A stretch of DNA of 64,000 bases from NCBI GenBank assembly GCA_024509875.1, contig JAMPIV010018776.1:371001-435000 (forward strand), in the 5' to 3' direction. The stretch is from Oreohelix idahoensis (taxonomy: Eukaryota > Mollusca > Gastropoda > Stylommatophora > Oreohelicidae). A program made the position numbers and the translations under genes. The notes beneath the pieces were generated by a model, which had not been told where the DNA came from, searched no databases, and saw only the letters and a list, made by a program, of their open reading frames with translations. Below are positions 34,498-46,659 of this stretch, piece by piece (the stretch's first letter is position 1; the number at the start of each line of letters is the position of its first letter).

Positions 34498-35295
34498 ATG
34501 AATTTTCATTTAGATCATTTTGTTGAGAAAGACGATGATATTGAGAGCTATATAAATAGGTACGAACTATTAGCTACCACGTATGGGTTAGAGAGAGAAA
34601 GGTGGAGCTTAAAGTTATCTCAGGGACTTCGTGGGGCAGCTTATGAAGTTTTTGCAAAAATGAGCAGAGGTGATCAGGAAAATTATGACATGCTAAAGCA
34701 GGCTCTTTTGTTAAGGTATGAAAAGAATGCAGAATTCTATAGAAAAAAATTTAGGAATGCTAAACTACTGTCAGGTGAAACCTATCACCAGTTCTCTGCA
34801 CGCATAGAGACATACTTGGAGAAATGGACTTCTCTGGGGAAAACCCAAGATCTTAAGGAAATGGTCCTTATAGAGCAACTAAGAGAGTCCATGGCTCCAG
34901 ACCTGAGAAAGTTTCTCATGGAACAAGGTGCAGAGAGGCTGGGTGAGTTGCTAAATGTTGCTGAAAGGTATCAAGCAGCTCAAGCAGAGGTAACGGGTAA
35001 TAAAAAGAAACAGGTGGACAACTTTAGGGCACCACAGAACTTTAATAAATTTGATCCTAAGGATCAAAATAAAGGTAAGCACCAATTTGATAGGCCACGG
35101 TATGAAATAAAAATAAATTCCCACAATTCGATGAAAGGAAATATGATGAAAGAAAATCTTTCAACCAAGGAAAAAGGTGGTGTAAAAATTGTAAGATGGA
35201 CAATCATGACACTGACCGTTGCAGAAGGAAACCTGTGTATATGGCAACCCTTCAGGTCAGGTCGACCTCAAGACAGGAGGAGGATATTATGTTAG
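34498..35295 (+). pseudogene. gag: Gypsy element 2 gag, capsid domain
   Basis: Matches element 1 gag from MNFHLDHFVEKDDDIES onward with few changes (for example L to I and D to G). After DRPRY it goes out of frame because one C present in element 1 is missing near 35102-35106. The last ~60 residues and the zinc knuckle are therefore lost from this frame. Confidence 0.85.
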
Positions 35296-36077
35296 ATACC
35301 ACTCCAGAAGAGATGAGGAAGGCACAGGCTGGGGATAAAACACTCAAGCCTTGTTTCAGAAAATTGTCAACTTGTCATACAACTCCAGGCAAGGGAGATT
35401 TTTATATGAAAAACAAGTTGATGTATAGGAAGACTGGAGCTAGATCCAATGGTCACGGACAGCTGGTTCTTCCAAAAAGATATAGGGCAGACTTAATAAG
35501 GAGCCTACATGTGAAACCAGATGGGGACCATGAGAAAATAGGTACCATCATTCAAAAGGTGGCTCACAATTATTATTGGCCCAAAGCAAGATGGGACATT
35601 GAGAACTTTGTAGAAAGGTGTAGCATAGCACATGAGGGAACACCCACAAGTGGGAACATGGATCAGGACCTGGACACGCCATGGGGCAAAATCAGGCCTA
35701 ACAATAAAAGGAAAAATAGATTTGATAAAGTGGACCAAATGGAATGGGAAGCCCCTTTTCACGGACAAGCTTCACTTAACTGTTTTACAATGGCCACTAT
35801 GCGGAGAGTGCAAAGAGATGTCTTACCCCAGGATAAGCCGAAAATCCCTCAATCGGACTTAAACAAACTGGAGGAAGAGGATGTAGGGAGGAAATCTCTC
35901 ATCAAGAATTTTAAGTGGGGAGGAAACCCCAGCAAAAGAAAAATTGGTAGCGGTCGTTTTGTGAATGATAATTCTGGGAGGAAAAATCATCACTATAAAG
36001 CTTCGAGTGGAAGAGACCATACCGGTGCATGGACAAATAGGTCCACACAATTAAAGGTCCATATGTATCTTTGTTAA
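35196..36077 (+). CDS. Gypsy element 2 zinc knuckle remnant and integrase N-terminal segment
   Basis: A 293-aa frame containing the second half of the CCHC knuckle (MDNHDTDRC) and the integrase HHC segment (LHVKPDGDHEK to NFVERCSIAHEG). About 160 further residues do not look like an integrase catalytic core: no D, D35E arrangement was recognised. It overlaps the next frame by 7 bases. The layout equals the second half of the 645-aa frame in element 1, so the missing core predates both insertions. Confidence 0.8.
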   Translation: MDNHDTDRCRRKPVYMATLQVRSTSRQEEDIMLDTTPEEMRKAQAGDKTLKPCFRKLSTCHTTPGKGDFYMKNKLMYRKTGARSNGHGQLVLPKRYRADLIRSLHVKPDGDHEKIGTIIQKVAHNYYWPKARWDIENFVERCSIAHEGTPTSGNMDQDLDTPWGKIRPNNKRKNRFDKVDQMEWEAPFHGQASLNCFTMATMRRVQRDVLPQDKPKIPQSDLNKLEEEDVGRKSLIKNFKWGGNPSKRKIGSGRFVNDNSGRKNHHYKASSGRDHTGAWTNRSTQLKVHMYLC

Positions 36078-36499
36078 GAACGTGGACTGATGAAAAGGCA
36101 GAGGAAAACATTACATCTTCATACCAATATGTGAATGAGCTGACCACTCGTTTGAAAACTGGCTGGAAACTTGCCAATGAAAATTTGAAACAAGCCAGGA
36201 AGAAACATGCTGCCTATTATAACAGGAAGGCGAAAGACAGAAATTTGGCTGTGGGAGAGAAGGTACTGCTTCTTTTGCCCGGGAGTCAGAATAAGTTACA
36301 AATTGGATGGCAGGGTCCATATACAGTTCTAGAGAAGGTGTCTAGAACAAATTATAAGATAGATAAGAAGGGGAAAGAAAAAAATCTATCATGTGAATCT
36401 CCTGAAGAAATATTTGGAAAGAGAACATCAGGAAGAGACACACTTGTTGACCTTGTCCATCGCCATGGAGATGAAAAAGGAACCACTTTCATCATTTGA
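36071..36499 (+). pseudogene. pol: Gypsy element 2 integrase C-terminus (frameshifted)
   Basis: Has the post-core helix and GWQGPYTVLEKV module. It then leaves frame after KKGKEK because of one extra A in a run (seven A versus six in element 1, about 36377-36384). The original frame continues as the open frame beginning at 36393. Confidence 0.85.
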
Positions 36500-37970
36500 A
36501 TATCCATTACACCCCTGTGAGACAGCAGCACAGGTGAAAATCAGTACACATTTAACGAAAACTCAGAAAGAGAGAGTGCAACAGGTTCTAAATAATCATG
36601 CAGAGGTGTTAACAGACCGACCAGGGCATACAAACCCATTGGAATATGATATGAAACTCATAGACTCCACACCTGTCTGTATGAAACCATATTCGATTCC
36701 GTTTGCTAAGGAAAAAGCTTTGAAGGAAGAGATAGACTATCTATTGAAGGAAGGAATTATTTCGCACAGTGAGTCTTCGTATAGTTCCGGTGTTGTACTC
36801 TTAAGGAAGCCCTCTGGAGAACATAGACTCTGTATAGATTACAGGAGACTGAACGCTATTACAGAAGGACAGGTGGATCCATTGCCGGATACAAATCAGC
36901 TGTTTGCCAGGCTAAATAAAGCTAAATATTTCTCAAAAGTGGATCTGAGTAAAGGATACTATCAGATTCCCGTAAAGCCTGAGGTTAGACCATACCTAGC
37001 TTTTAGTACCTCAGAAGGACACTATGAGTTTAATAGATTGCCATTTGGATTGAAGAATGCGCCTAGTGTCTTCTCTAGAATGATGAGAAAATTATTGGAT
37101 CCTCTGAATAATCCCTGTATAACAAATTTTATGGATGATATCCTTATAGCAACAGAAACATTTGAGGAACACATTGACTCTCTGAACATGCTGTTTGATC
37201 GACTTAGGGAGGCAAATTTAACAGCCCGACCAACCAAATGTTGCGTTGGATGTAAAGAATTGGAATTTTTGGGACACACAGTTTATCAGGGAAATATGAC
37301 CCCTGACCCAAAGAATTTAGAAAAACTACAGAAAGCCCCGAGACCACAAACCAAGAAGGACGTGAGATCCTTTGTCTCATTATGTGGTTTCTACCAGAAG
37401 TATATCAAGAATTTTAATTCCATATGTGCACCTTTAACGGAATTGACACGTAAAGGACATCCAGATCGCATTACATGGACACCACAATGTGAAATGACTT
37501 ACCAAGAATTGAAGGAAAAGCTCACAAGTAAACCCATTTTGAAATTACCTGACTTAAGTCAAGAATTCATAGTAAGGACGGATGCAAGTAATATTGGGTT
37601 AGGTGCAACTTTACTACAGAAATCAGATGCATTGGATGGGGAATTAAGCCCAGTGGCATATGCTAGCAGAAAGTTGAATAAAGCTGAAATCAACTACTCA
37701 ACTAGCGAAAAAGAATGTCTTGCAGTAATATGGGCAATAAAGAAATTCAATATTTATCTATATGGGAAGGCATTTAAGTTGCAAACTGACCACAAACCTT
37801 TATCGTTTTTAGCACAGGCTAAGCATGAGAACTCTAGGTTACTCCGATGGTCTTTGCTTCTGGCTCCATATAATTTTAGCATTGAATATATATCTGGAAA
37901 AACCAATCTGGGAGCGGATTTTTTAAGCCGCCATCCGTGTGATGAGAATCACCGTAAACCCCAGAAATAA
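36393..37970 (+). CDS. pol: Gypsy element 2 reverse transcriptase-RNase H
   Basis: A 525-aa open frame. It holds the end of the GPY/F module (NLLKKYLEREHQEE), a linker, RT (LLRKPSGEHRLCID, FSKVDLSKGYYQIPV, LPFGLKNAPSVFSRMM, catalytic FMDD at about residues 246-249), the connection segment, and RNase H with RTDASNIGLGATLL, EKECLAV and QTDHKPL. It ends after LGADFLSRHPCDENH. All catalytic residues I can place are present, so it is the most intact enzyme in the window. A natural start is lacking because the domain belongs to a longer polyprotein interrupted upstream. Confidence 0.92.
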   Translation: MNLLKKYLEREHQEETHLLTLSIAMEMKKEPLSSFEYPLHPCETAAQVKISTHLTKTQKERVQQVLNNHAEVLTDRPGHTNPLEYDMKLIDSTPVCMKPYSIPFAKEKALKEEIDYLLKEGIISHSESSYSSGVVLLRKPSGEHRLCIDYRRLNAITEGQVDPLPDTNQLFARLNKAKYFSKVDLSKGYYQIPVKPEVRPYLAFSTSEGHYEFNRLPFGLKNAPSVFSRMMRKLLDPLNNPCITNFMDDILIATETFEEHIDSLNMLFDRLREANLTARPTKCCVGCKELEFLGHTVYQGNMTPDPKNLEKLQKAPRPQTKKDVRSFVSLCGFYQKYIKNFNSICAPLTELTRKGHPDRITWTPQCEMTYQELKEKLTSKPILKLPDLSQEFIVRTDASNIGLGATLLQKSDALDGELSPVAYASRKLNKAEINYSTSEKECLAVIWAIKKFNIYLYGKAFKLQTDHKPLSFLAQAKHENSRLLRWSLLLAPYNFSIEYISGKTNLGADFLSRHPCDENHRKPQK

Positions 37971-38026
37971 TAATAAATTTCTCTATGTGTATATAGAATA
38001 AAGGACTGACATATAATGTCTGTTTT

Positions 38027-38037
38027 AAGAGGGGAGG
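38027..38037 (+). other. Polypurine tract of Gypsy element 2
   Basis: AAGAGGGGAGG abuts the 3' LTR. Confidence 0.9.
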
Positions 38038-40055
38038 TGTCATGAAATATTCTAATCCACATATATAAATTATTAGGTAAATATGAAGCCTAACAAATAA
38101 AATTAATAAAGAGAAGAGCAATGGTAAAATGACAGTGCTGTCACAAGGAATGTACTCGAAATCCCCCTTGTTTTCTGCTTCGTCTGCAAATTGTAACGCT
38201 TTCACGTTGATATAAAAGCTTACTGTATTATTACCCGCCTTCTTCAATGAAACGTGTGCTGCATTTCTAAGAAAAACATTGAGACGTACTGCGTAATGAC
38301 CTAAATTAATCCTAACATTAATTATATTACGTTACCAAAACGAACGAACAGATGGACAAAAGGATAGCGAGAGGGGAGGGCTGAAAATCAGGAACGCATG
38401 CAACACGCGACGCGCGATATACAAATGCTGGCATCACGCGTGTAAGTCTACAAGCACTAACTTTTTCAGACGGACAGTGATAAAATACACTACCCTTTCC
38501 CAGAGTTAGGTTTATAAATCATAACAAACTCTTATTAGAAAAGATAACAATAGATGGGTTTACGTTTGAACACATAACAGTACCCAGACAGCACATCTTC
38601 GAAACAGGAGGTAGAAGAAATTGCATATTTTGAACGCAGCCACGTAGCTCCTTTAAATTAGTATTTTTGGGTTCCTTAGGGCTTGCTGACAAATAATATG
38701 TAAAACGTTACGCAAATAGTCCAGGAATTAATAAATTATACCCAAAATAAAATATTGGGGGTGCCTGACAGCATAAAATCATTTCTGCTCATAAGATTTT
38801 TTTTTAACGTGTTTGAAAAAAATTTACGTTACAGAAATAGCCTACCATGTAAACTTCAAATTGATTGGAGCGCAACAAATGAAAGCCTAACCACGATTGG
38901 TCGGGCTATAAATACTATCTTGGTTGTTAGGGGAGACGGGAAAAGATAACATTTTTTCAAACACTTGTCGAAACGTGGCTCATTGGCCAGTCTCGCTGAT
39001 ATACACACTTGGGAGCGTTAGTTCGAAACCACTTGTTTAAATACACTTGATAAAGCATCAGTGCGTTGAAGCCAGCTTATATTTGGCTCAATAAAAGCCT
39101 GGAAGATAAGCAGATGGAGATTTGTGCCAGTTTGTGCCAGAATTCATTGCTAATCAACGTATCTGTGTTATTCGTATGAATTGTGGGACAGTGGTCTTGA
39201 TGGTACTGAGCAGCATCTGGTCAGAGATTTGCTGAATCCAGAGTCGGACAGCATACTCCTTGGTCCTTTTAGCTATCAGTGAGGTGTCTCCTGAGCCCAG
39301 AGGAGAATTCGAGCAGAGGAGTCCTTTCCTGCCGCCATCACTCAAGATAAGCAGAGTTGGCCAGCTGAGGTCAACATTATGTCCCCTCATCTTGAAATAA
39401 CTTTATAAAAATACTATTCAGAGGGGAATTTACTTGTCTTAAAATCAGGAACTTTGAACATCTCAAATACTGGTCCCTAAAGACAAACTATTGAAGTCAT
39501 GATGACAAATACCAACAGAGCTTGAACAAAACAAAACCAGTATTACCTCATTTTACTACTACACAACTGACACACATAGAACATTTGTAATAATATATGT
39601 CACTACAATATTCATATTAAATACATTCTGTACATAACTTGTAATTTAAATTGATTGTGATTCCTGGTTCCCTTGTAGTTGAATCAGGACACACATTCAT
39701 TCATGCCAGTAATGAATACATATTGTTATTCGAAAGTTTATCAGTGACTCTTTTAAGATATCTTTGTAGAGTGTTATATGTATGTGAGTGTCACAGTGTT
39801 GTCAAGAGTAGTGGATTAAATTAAATTGTTTATCTGTCTGTTGTTGTGACTTACACTTCATCATACACATACCCTAGACACATAACGTAGCATCACACTA
39901 TTCCAGAATAATTCTGACTGAGATATATAGATATGTGGTAGCAAGTAAGGTTATCTATAATACACTACTCTTAATAGATATAGATACCTTCACAGCTGAT
40001 CTCAGTCAGTACACTAAGTTCCCTATGGGTATTTATAACATCCCACTTCACCACA
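38038..40055 (+). repeat. 3' LTR of Gypsy element 2 (intronless)
   Basis: 2018 bp. The differences from the 5' LTR that I found are one T in a T-run, C/G near 39370 and T/C near 39693. Confidence 0.95.
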
Positions 40056-40093
40056 ATACCGACCCTCACTCATGCGGTCAATCCGTCTACAAT

Positions 40094-40094
<1 letters not shown>

Positions 40095-40167
<73 letters not shown>
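40095..40167. repeat. (GA)n microsatellite
   Basis: An uninterrupted AG run of about 36 units, 35 bases beyond the right target duplication of element 2. Confidence 0.97.
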
Positions 40168-40171
<4 letters not shown>

Positions 40172-41142
40172 CTTTTAAAAAAAAGCTAGTTTTGGCTTAA
40201 GTTAACTAAAATATAAGTTAATATTAGAGTGGGCTATATGAGTATACAGTAATGCTAGCATATGTTAATATTTGCATATGTTAGCCATTAGCATATTACA
40301 ATAAATAAAAAGAACGAAAAATAGGTATGGTGTAAGTTTTACAATTGAGCGATACTAAAAAAACCAAACAAAAAAAAAACCACTGGACGTTTCGATGTTT
40401 ATCTTTCGTCAGCCACTACATTTTAGCGTATGTTACTGAAGAAATCGTTTACTGCATTCATAAGTATATATGATAAAAAGCTGGTGTAAACACATATTAA
40501 ATTAATCTTAGCATAATTTAACGTCAGCATGATTTAATGTTAGTGTACGTTATTGCTTGCATAAATTAATGTGAGCACGCTTTGTTGCCATCATAAATTT
40601 ATGTGTGAAAATTTTAATCTAATAGTTGCGACTGCTAGAGTTAGCTTTTGTTGCAGGCCCTTGTCACTTATCACTGATTTTATCATGGAAGTTGGAATTT
40701 TTTTTTAAAGTATCAATATATTGAGGAATATTGTGAACCACGTACTTTTTTTTCCCCTCGTCCTGCATAGCAGTCAGTCCGAAATAAACCTGTTTGTTTG
40801 TTTGTTTTCTCCCAAGACTAATAAACCTGTTGCTATTAACTTCAATGGTGCTGATCATTCTGGAACTTCTGATTTCCAAGTCACTGCTGTCTACTCATGC
40901 AATGGCAGTGACAGAACACGCTCTTCTTTGGAAAACTGCATGAATTTTAACATGGGTTGTCTTTCTGCTTGACGGCTTGCATGTCCGGCACCATTTCGAT
41001 TACTTTCTCTGCTCAAGTAGCTGTATACTTTGACTTTTGCTTTTTCTATGTAGTTTTTTTTTTTTGCGTTGTCCTGTTTCTGATTTTGTATTTTCTTTCT
41101 CCGGGTTTCCTTGTATATATTGGCCTTTATTGTATAGGTGCC
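40168..41142. other. Unassigned interval
   Basis: AT-rich sequence with several TTAGCATA-like words. No gene or repeat assigned. Confidence 0.2.
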
Positions 41143-41290
41143 TTAATCTACTCTTGAGTTAGGACATGTAAAGGCAGCGAGGACAGACAATGGTCACCTC
41201 ATAAAGCTGGACCTAGTTATAATAAAGTCTCTAACACTTCAATCCTGTACGGCTGTTTATGCAAAGAGACTGTCTTCCAGTACCTTTCGT
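41143..41290 (+). repeat. SINE 3' fragment
   Basis: CTCTTGAGTTAGGACATG, AAGGCAGCGAGGACAG and TCTCTAACACTTCAATCCTG follow the order of the SINE body at 18660-18790. The tRNA-like head is absent. Confidence 0.6.
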
Positions 41291-41303
41291 AAGCGACGTT
41301 TGC

Positions 41304-41409
41304 GCTATTGCAAGCTTACAGCTGGTTGATGTCAAAGCTAGATCTCTATCACACAGGCTATTGCAAGCTTACAGCTGGTTGATGTCAAAGCTAGATCTCT
41401 GTCACACAG
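41304..41409. repeat. 53-bp direct duplication
   Basis: Two nearly identical units (gctattgcaagcttacag at each start), with one A/G difference. Confidence 0.95.
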
Positions 41410-41930
41410 GCTATTTGTTTTTTTCGTGTGTATTTTTTCTTGCTTTGTTTTTCTGTATGATTGCTTATGGGTTATTTGTGCTGACATTTCATTTTTGTTT
41501 AAAATATGCATGCGTTTATTAATATTTGGCAGCCTATTATCTGTGTCCTATGCCACTTTTTCTTAGCCTTTATTAGTTGTCCTTGTTCCTCTCTTGTGAC
41601 TGGCTGACGAAGAGTAAAACCTGACCGTTCCGTATTTCTGGCATATCATCATCATCATCATCATCATCATTCTCCCTTGGCCATTGACTGATATGACTAA
41701 GCAGTCTCCGGCCATCACACCTTGCGGCGTCATAGGGCAACAAGAAATTATCCGTTGTTCCGTTACACCTAACGGCGTTTATTGGTACAACAGATTATTA
41801 ATTGTTGTTTCTTTGATCAGCGACAAGCAAGCGGATGATCAGTCCATACTGACTCCAGCATTATTTTTAATTTTTCTGTGTTTATTTACTTTCTTTTTTT
41901 TTCTTTCTTTGATCACGTTGTGCAACAGCA
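41410..41930. other. Unassigned interval with (ATC)n
   Basis: Contains an ATC microsatellite at about 41646-41671. No gene recognised. Confidence 0.3.
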
Positions 41931-41939
41931 CAACACGCA

Positions 41940-42073
41940 CACAGACACATATACATACATACACACACACACATTCCGATTTTCTTTCAGAGGGTCTCTG
42001 ATGTGACAAACACATACATACATACACACACACACATTCCGATTTTCTTTCAGAGGATCTCTGATGTGACAAA
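41940..42073. repeat. 63-bp direct duplication with CA/CATA repeats
   Basis: ATTCCGATTTTCTTTCAGAG occurs at 41973 and 42036, each copy preceded by CATACATAC/(CA)n. Confidence 0.9.
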
Positions 42074-42127
42074 GAAAGAACAGGCTACTACAACGTTAGG
42101 CATGTCGCACAAAGATATAAATATATG

Positions 42128-42205
42128 GTTGTGCATAGGGCTGGCTACCTCATGATGTAAAACATATTACTACATAAACCACCACTGTAAGAGCCTAGTA
42201 ATACT
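42128..42205 (-). repeat. Dispersed hairpin motif copy
   Basis: On the minus strand it reads CTCTTACAGTGGTGGTTTAT, then GTTTTACATC, then ATGAGGTAGCCAGCCCTATG. This is one of the clearest single copies outside any recognised transposon. Confidence 0.6.
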
Positions 42206-42724
42206 TGCTGTAGGTTTCCTACACGGAGATCAGCTGTAGTACAGTAGTGGTTCCATGCTCTATGTCGTGGTTGAGTTAGAGTGTAGAGTATTTGTCGAGT
42301 TGGACAACTGTAGTGAAATCGACAAGGGATAGTGGACTGACAGAGTTATAGATTACACTTTAGATAAGGTGTAAATAGGAGATGGACTTGAGACAACCTG
42401 GAAGAAGATTTATTCAAATGATCTCTCTCTCCAGGCCTCAACTCACTTTACTGTCTAAGCATCTCCTGCTCTCTCTCTTTTCTCTTATCATACATAGAGA
42501 TTATAGTAAAGAGCTAAAAATACAAATATGGATGGAAAGGTCGTGAACAGCGCATTAATAAATGTGTAAAATTTATTAAAGAAGAAAAAGCATGGAATTA
42601 ATGCATATCATCACAACAACATAAAATTTCATCAATAATCAAATATTCATCGATAATCATATACACCAACAATCACACACACAGATCACCATTCATAAAA
42701 CCTGTAGAACACAAAGAGAAATAA

Positions 42725-43110
42725 ATAAACTGTCTGCCAGTCTGTCGGTTTTCGTGGGACCAAGTACAATGCTTCAGACAGTGTCTTTTTTACGTAAAGA
42801 TATACTCCATGGGTGATGGACTTGACCTGTATAAATCCACTGTAGTCGCTATTGTTGGTGGCACCCCTGATTTCGCGATGGGACTGGAAGACTGTCTATC
42901 TCCTGCTGACCAAATAAACAAACTGAGCGACAGCATGTCCGTCCGCTTTCGTGGGCCCAAATGGGATAGCTCCAATGTCTTTACGTAAAGATATACTCCA
43001 TGGATGATGGACTTGACCTGTAAATCCAATGTAGGCGCTATCTTTGGTGACACTAATTTGCGTGAGGGGCTGGAAGACGCTGTATATCTTTGCTGGCCGC
43101 TCCTAAGTGC
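42725..43110. repeat. 191-bp tandem duplication
   Basis: TACGTAAAGATATACTCCAT occurs at 42791 and 42982, with similar flanking sequence (GGACTTGACCTGTA, TTTCGTGGG). The two units are diverged by small indels. Confidence 0.85.
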
Positions 43111-45320
43111 GAGGTTTTAATATATCCAGGAATAAATACACAGGACGAAGTCACTTGAGGACAAATTGTCCCTTGCGCGCTTATCCGGCGCTAGAATCGG
43201 CTTTCGTACTTGGTATAAATCCTGTTTAAACTGGTTTGGCTGTGGTTTGCTGAGTGCCCCGTTTAGGCACAACAAAGGCGGGTGATATGGAATTCTGCTA
43301 TAGGCATGCTGAGCGGGTTTGATATTCTGGAAGCCGCAACGCTCTGGCTGGTAATCCAATAGGCGAGTAGAGAACGACTACTGCGTTTGGCGATTCCAGA
43401 TTTAGCGTTGGCTCCGTTGCACTGCGTGAGCTTAACTTGGCGTTGACAAAAAGGGGTTTTGATTCAGGAACGGGGTGTGACGATTCGTGACGCTAGCGGT
43501 ATTCAGAACCCTCTAGATCGAAGAGAATATTTCGTTCTTCGCCTGACTGGAATCTGCTCTCGCGAGTCGGTCCCCCTGGAACTGAGACCCAAAAGAGACA
43601 CCTTTTAACTTCAAGCAACGCTAAAATCAATCTAACTTTATACAGAAAGTTTCGCTCCACTATGGGATTAAATTTATTGTAGTTATTGCTATGATAGTTT
43701 AGGGCTGTCTTTAACCATGTCTCCTGTTCCTTAAAAATATCAATTATCAACACGCGCCCGCATAGGCTTAATATCTTTTGCACACCCATGTAACTGTCAT
43801 TAAATATTCTGACAGCAAAATCTACTCCTCTTCTCCCAATCTCAACATACAGGAAACCTAACATGTAGTTACAGTTAAATTAATATGCTTATTCATCTTA
43901 CAACATTAAATGAATTTACATAAACCGATTACAGCATTTGACATTACACAAATAAATCGTATGTCCCCTTTGGGAAATATATTAGCATTTCCACAAAATG
44001 AGTACAAAGAAAATGCAATGTTCTTGCTATAATAATACAGTTGTGGCTAGATCATACGATATAATTATATCTATGCCTGGTGACTGCTTTCCGTGAAAGT
44101 TATAGACTAGTGCCTAGCCACACAAGTAAGCATAAAATGATCCTCCCTTGCCACTAGAAATATCTATCAAAAGGAATAAGTGACTATCTCCTATAATCCA
44201 GAGTTATTACCTGCATCTCACTATTCAGTTTTTAAGTGAACAATCCACACCTGACATTATCTTACAGAAATGACAGTTAATTTTTGCTGACTCTTAACCC
44301 AATGGTAAGCATTCGTGGACTGATTCTACGCCTAATATCTGTTATTGTAAGTTTAACATTTAACCCATGATAAACCGTAACAGTGTAAGCACCACTTAAT
44401 AGGCCGTAGACAGCGCTACCTTATCACTGAATAAATTACTAGGAGAAGTCCTCAGAAATAAATTCACTTCCCTAACAGATATATATAAAAGCTAACATGA
44501 ATATATCATATTTATAAGATATGTCAACTCACCCCGAAAAATGCCAAGAAATAGGCGAAAAACATTTAGTTCTGTGTTAATGTTTGCCTTATTTCCATAA
44601 TGGTCTATCTCGGGCCAGGAAAATTTACGAATGTCTTTGTCTATTAAAACCAGTCTACTCTTATAGATTACAAGGGACGCTCCCCCCGAACACCTAGCGT
44701 GCGTATTTCTACAGAAGTTCGGCGAAAGACGTAATCTAGAGAAGACAAAAGAAATCGTGCGAAAGTTCCCCAGGCCTCAAAGGGTAACCGCCGCTCGTCA
44801 TCAAACGTTTTAAAGCGACCAGAGAAATTCCCCTGTTGGGACCACAGAGGGTACCCGCCGCTAACGAACCGTTTCTTTCACAGAAACCGTCTTGGCTCGT
44901 TCTAACACTTAAAGCGGACCCGAGAAATGTTTCTCTGGTCGAACAGGTGCGTGTAGATAACATTACGTCTAGCGTTAGCTGACCGCAGCTGGCCAGCGTA
45001 AACAACCTCGGGTGGGGTTTGAGAGGGTGAGAAAGTTTGGCCACAAAGGTAGAAAAGGAAAGAAAAAGAAAATACAAAATGTCTCGGAAAACAGAACATT
45101 TAAAGGAGTAATCAAATTATGGACAAGATGGTAAAATAAATTATCTTTCACGTGACACTCTATACGTCGAAGATGGTGAATAGTGATAATGATGAAATCT
45201 ATTGATAATTTGTCATATGCTCATTATTTTAGCGCCCCTTGTAGCTGCGGGGGGGGGGGGGGGGGCTGATGAGACATAAAGAATGGGCGTACTGCTCCCT
45301 CGTAAAAGGTGATTGGTGTG
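43111..45320. other. Unassigned interval
   Basis: No coding domain recognised. A diverged pair of ~100-base segments at about 44775-44930 shares AGGGTAACCGCCGCT / AGGGTACCCGCCGCT and the AAAGCGACC / AAAGCGGACC words. A poly(G) run of about 18 bases lies at 45249-45266. Confidence 0.3.
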
Positions 45321-45321
45321 A

Positions 45322-45420
45322 GGTTGGACATGGGGGCTGGCAACCGTATTATGTAAAACAAAGTGCTACAGAATCTACTGCTGGGGCCAGCTGTAGTAGT
45401 GGCTTCGTACTGCACACGGG
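45322..45420 (-). repeat. Dispersed hairpin motif copy with adjacent (ATG)n
   Basis: Minus strand: CCCAGCAGTAGATTCTGTAG, then GTTTTACATAATACGGTTGC, then CAGCCCCCATG. An ATG-rich microsatellite follows at 45432-45469. Confidence 0.5.
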
Positions 45421-45539
45421 AGTGAAAAGAAACATGATGATGATGATGATAATGATGATGATACTGATGAAGTATATTAGCCTTCACATCACTGTACATC
45501 ACACAAGACAGCGTATATTTTGTGAGCACTTATGACAGG

Positions 45540-46655
45540 TAGCATACGCAGACTGATAATAACCTACAGTTATCTATTATTGTGTGAAATCGGTTTGTTT
45601 CCTAAATTCTTCATCTTTCTAATCCCGTGTCTTCAAGATGTAAGATAATCTTTACGGTTATTTTAAAAATAATAAACGGGGCGTGCTCTTCACGTGTAAG
45701 GAGGGACTAGCAATCTGAAATGAAATTTTTATCACCAGCATTTGAAAGCTTTTTAGATAAAGTATCCAAATTTAACTCTACTCACATTAGAGGGTATAAT
45801 TACATGTCTGTTTCGTTAAGTGAAATTTCAATTACTATGCGTCACACAACTGCCTTCTATATTTAGAAGGCACTACACAACGCTTACACGGACTTAGAAA
45901 AGTGATGTCTCTATTTAAGAAGAAGGTAAAAATGCGTCACTTGAAGGCTTTCTCTAAGCGTTGTGTTGGACTTACTGAATAAATATGGCCGTGGTAATAC
46001 ATATTTTAAAATTATATTATTTGATGTTACTTTCATTCAATCGATCAAAGTCCTTTAGCTCCCTACGGAGTACCGGCATGCAATAAACATGAAAAGTCCT
46101 CCTGTTGCGTTCTCAATGTCTGTCCACACCTTCTTCAGCTTTTTTTTATTTCGGTCTATAACTCTCGTCTCAATGTGTTCTTCCGTCAGCATCGTCCTCT
46201 CTTGCGCTGAGAATTCCAGAAAAAGAACTGTCTGGTCATTTCATAAACAGGTTTCCTGAGTGTGTGTCCAGTCCATCTCACGCGTCTTCTTCTCATTTTT
46301 CGTTTGTTTGGTCTTGTCTGATTCTTGTCATAAGGTCCGCGTCGGTGAGCTTTTTAGTTTACTTTATAGTATCGTTATTATTTTCCTTTGAGTCTATGCC
46401 GTATAAATGGTCACGTCAGGTCAGTAGGACAACATATCACACTAGACAGCAGAAAAGAAAGGAAGCAACAGGCAATCCAGAGATTCGAATAAGTTTTGTT
46501 GTTGTTGCGAGGAACGAACTTTCTCACCTCTGAATGGAATAGGCTGAAAACTCCAGTCACCACAAATGTTTCTTCTTGTCTGCTGTGGTGCGTAATGTTT
46601 TTTCGAGAACTTATAATACACTTGTCCCACGGGTTATTGCACTATCATTTCACCG
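45540..46655. other. Unassigned interval
   Basis: Contains an 11-bp inverted repeat (CACAACGCTTA near 45874, TAAGCGTTGTG near 45955). No gene recognised. Confidence 0.25.
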
Positions 46656-46659
46656 CGCC

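Larger units (their letters stand above)
31776..40055 (+). mobile_element. Gypsy element 2: full-length LTR retrotransposon, relative of element 1
   Basis: 8280 bp with LTRs of 2019 and 2018 bp that differ at three places I found, perfect TSD atacc (31771-31775 and 40056-40060), and polypurine tract AAGAGGGGAGG at 38027-38037. The internal region is about 98-99% like element 1 by eye, whereas the LTRs differ from those of element 1 by about 6%. It lacks the 386-bp intron-like segment in both LTRs. The primer binding site is altered. Gag has at least two frameshifts and pol has one before RT, but RT-RNase H is open. As in element 1, protease and the integrase core are missing. Confidence 0.95.

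Noticed and set aside
43493..43864. 123-aa minus-strand frame
   Set aside because: No recognisable domain, composition like its surroundings, and no start or splice context to support a gene.
44736..45077. 113-aa minus-strand frame
   Set aside because: It overlaps a diverged duplicated segment with no protein similarity that I can recognise.
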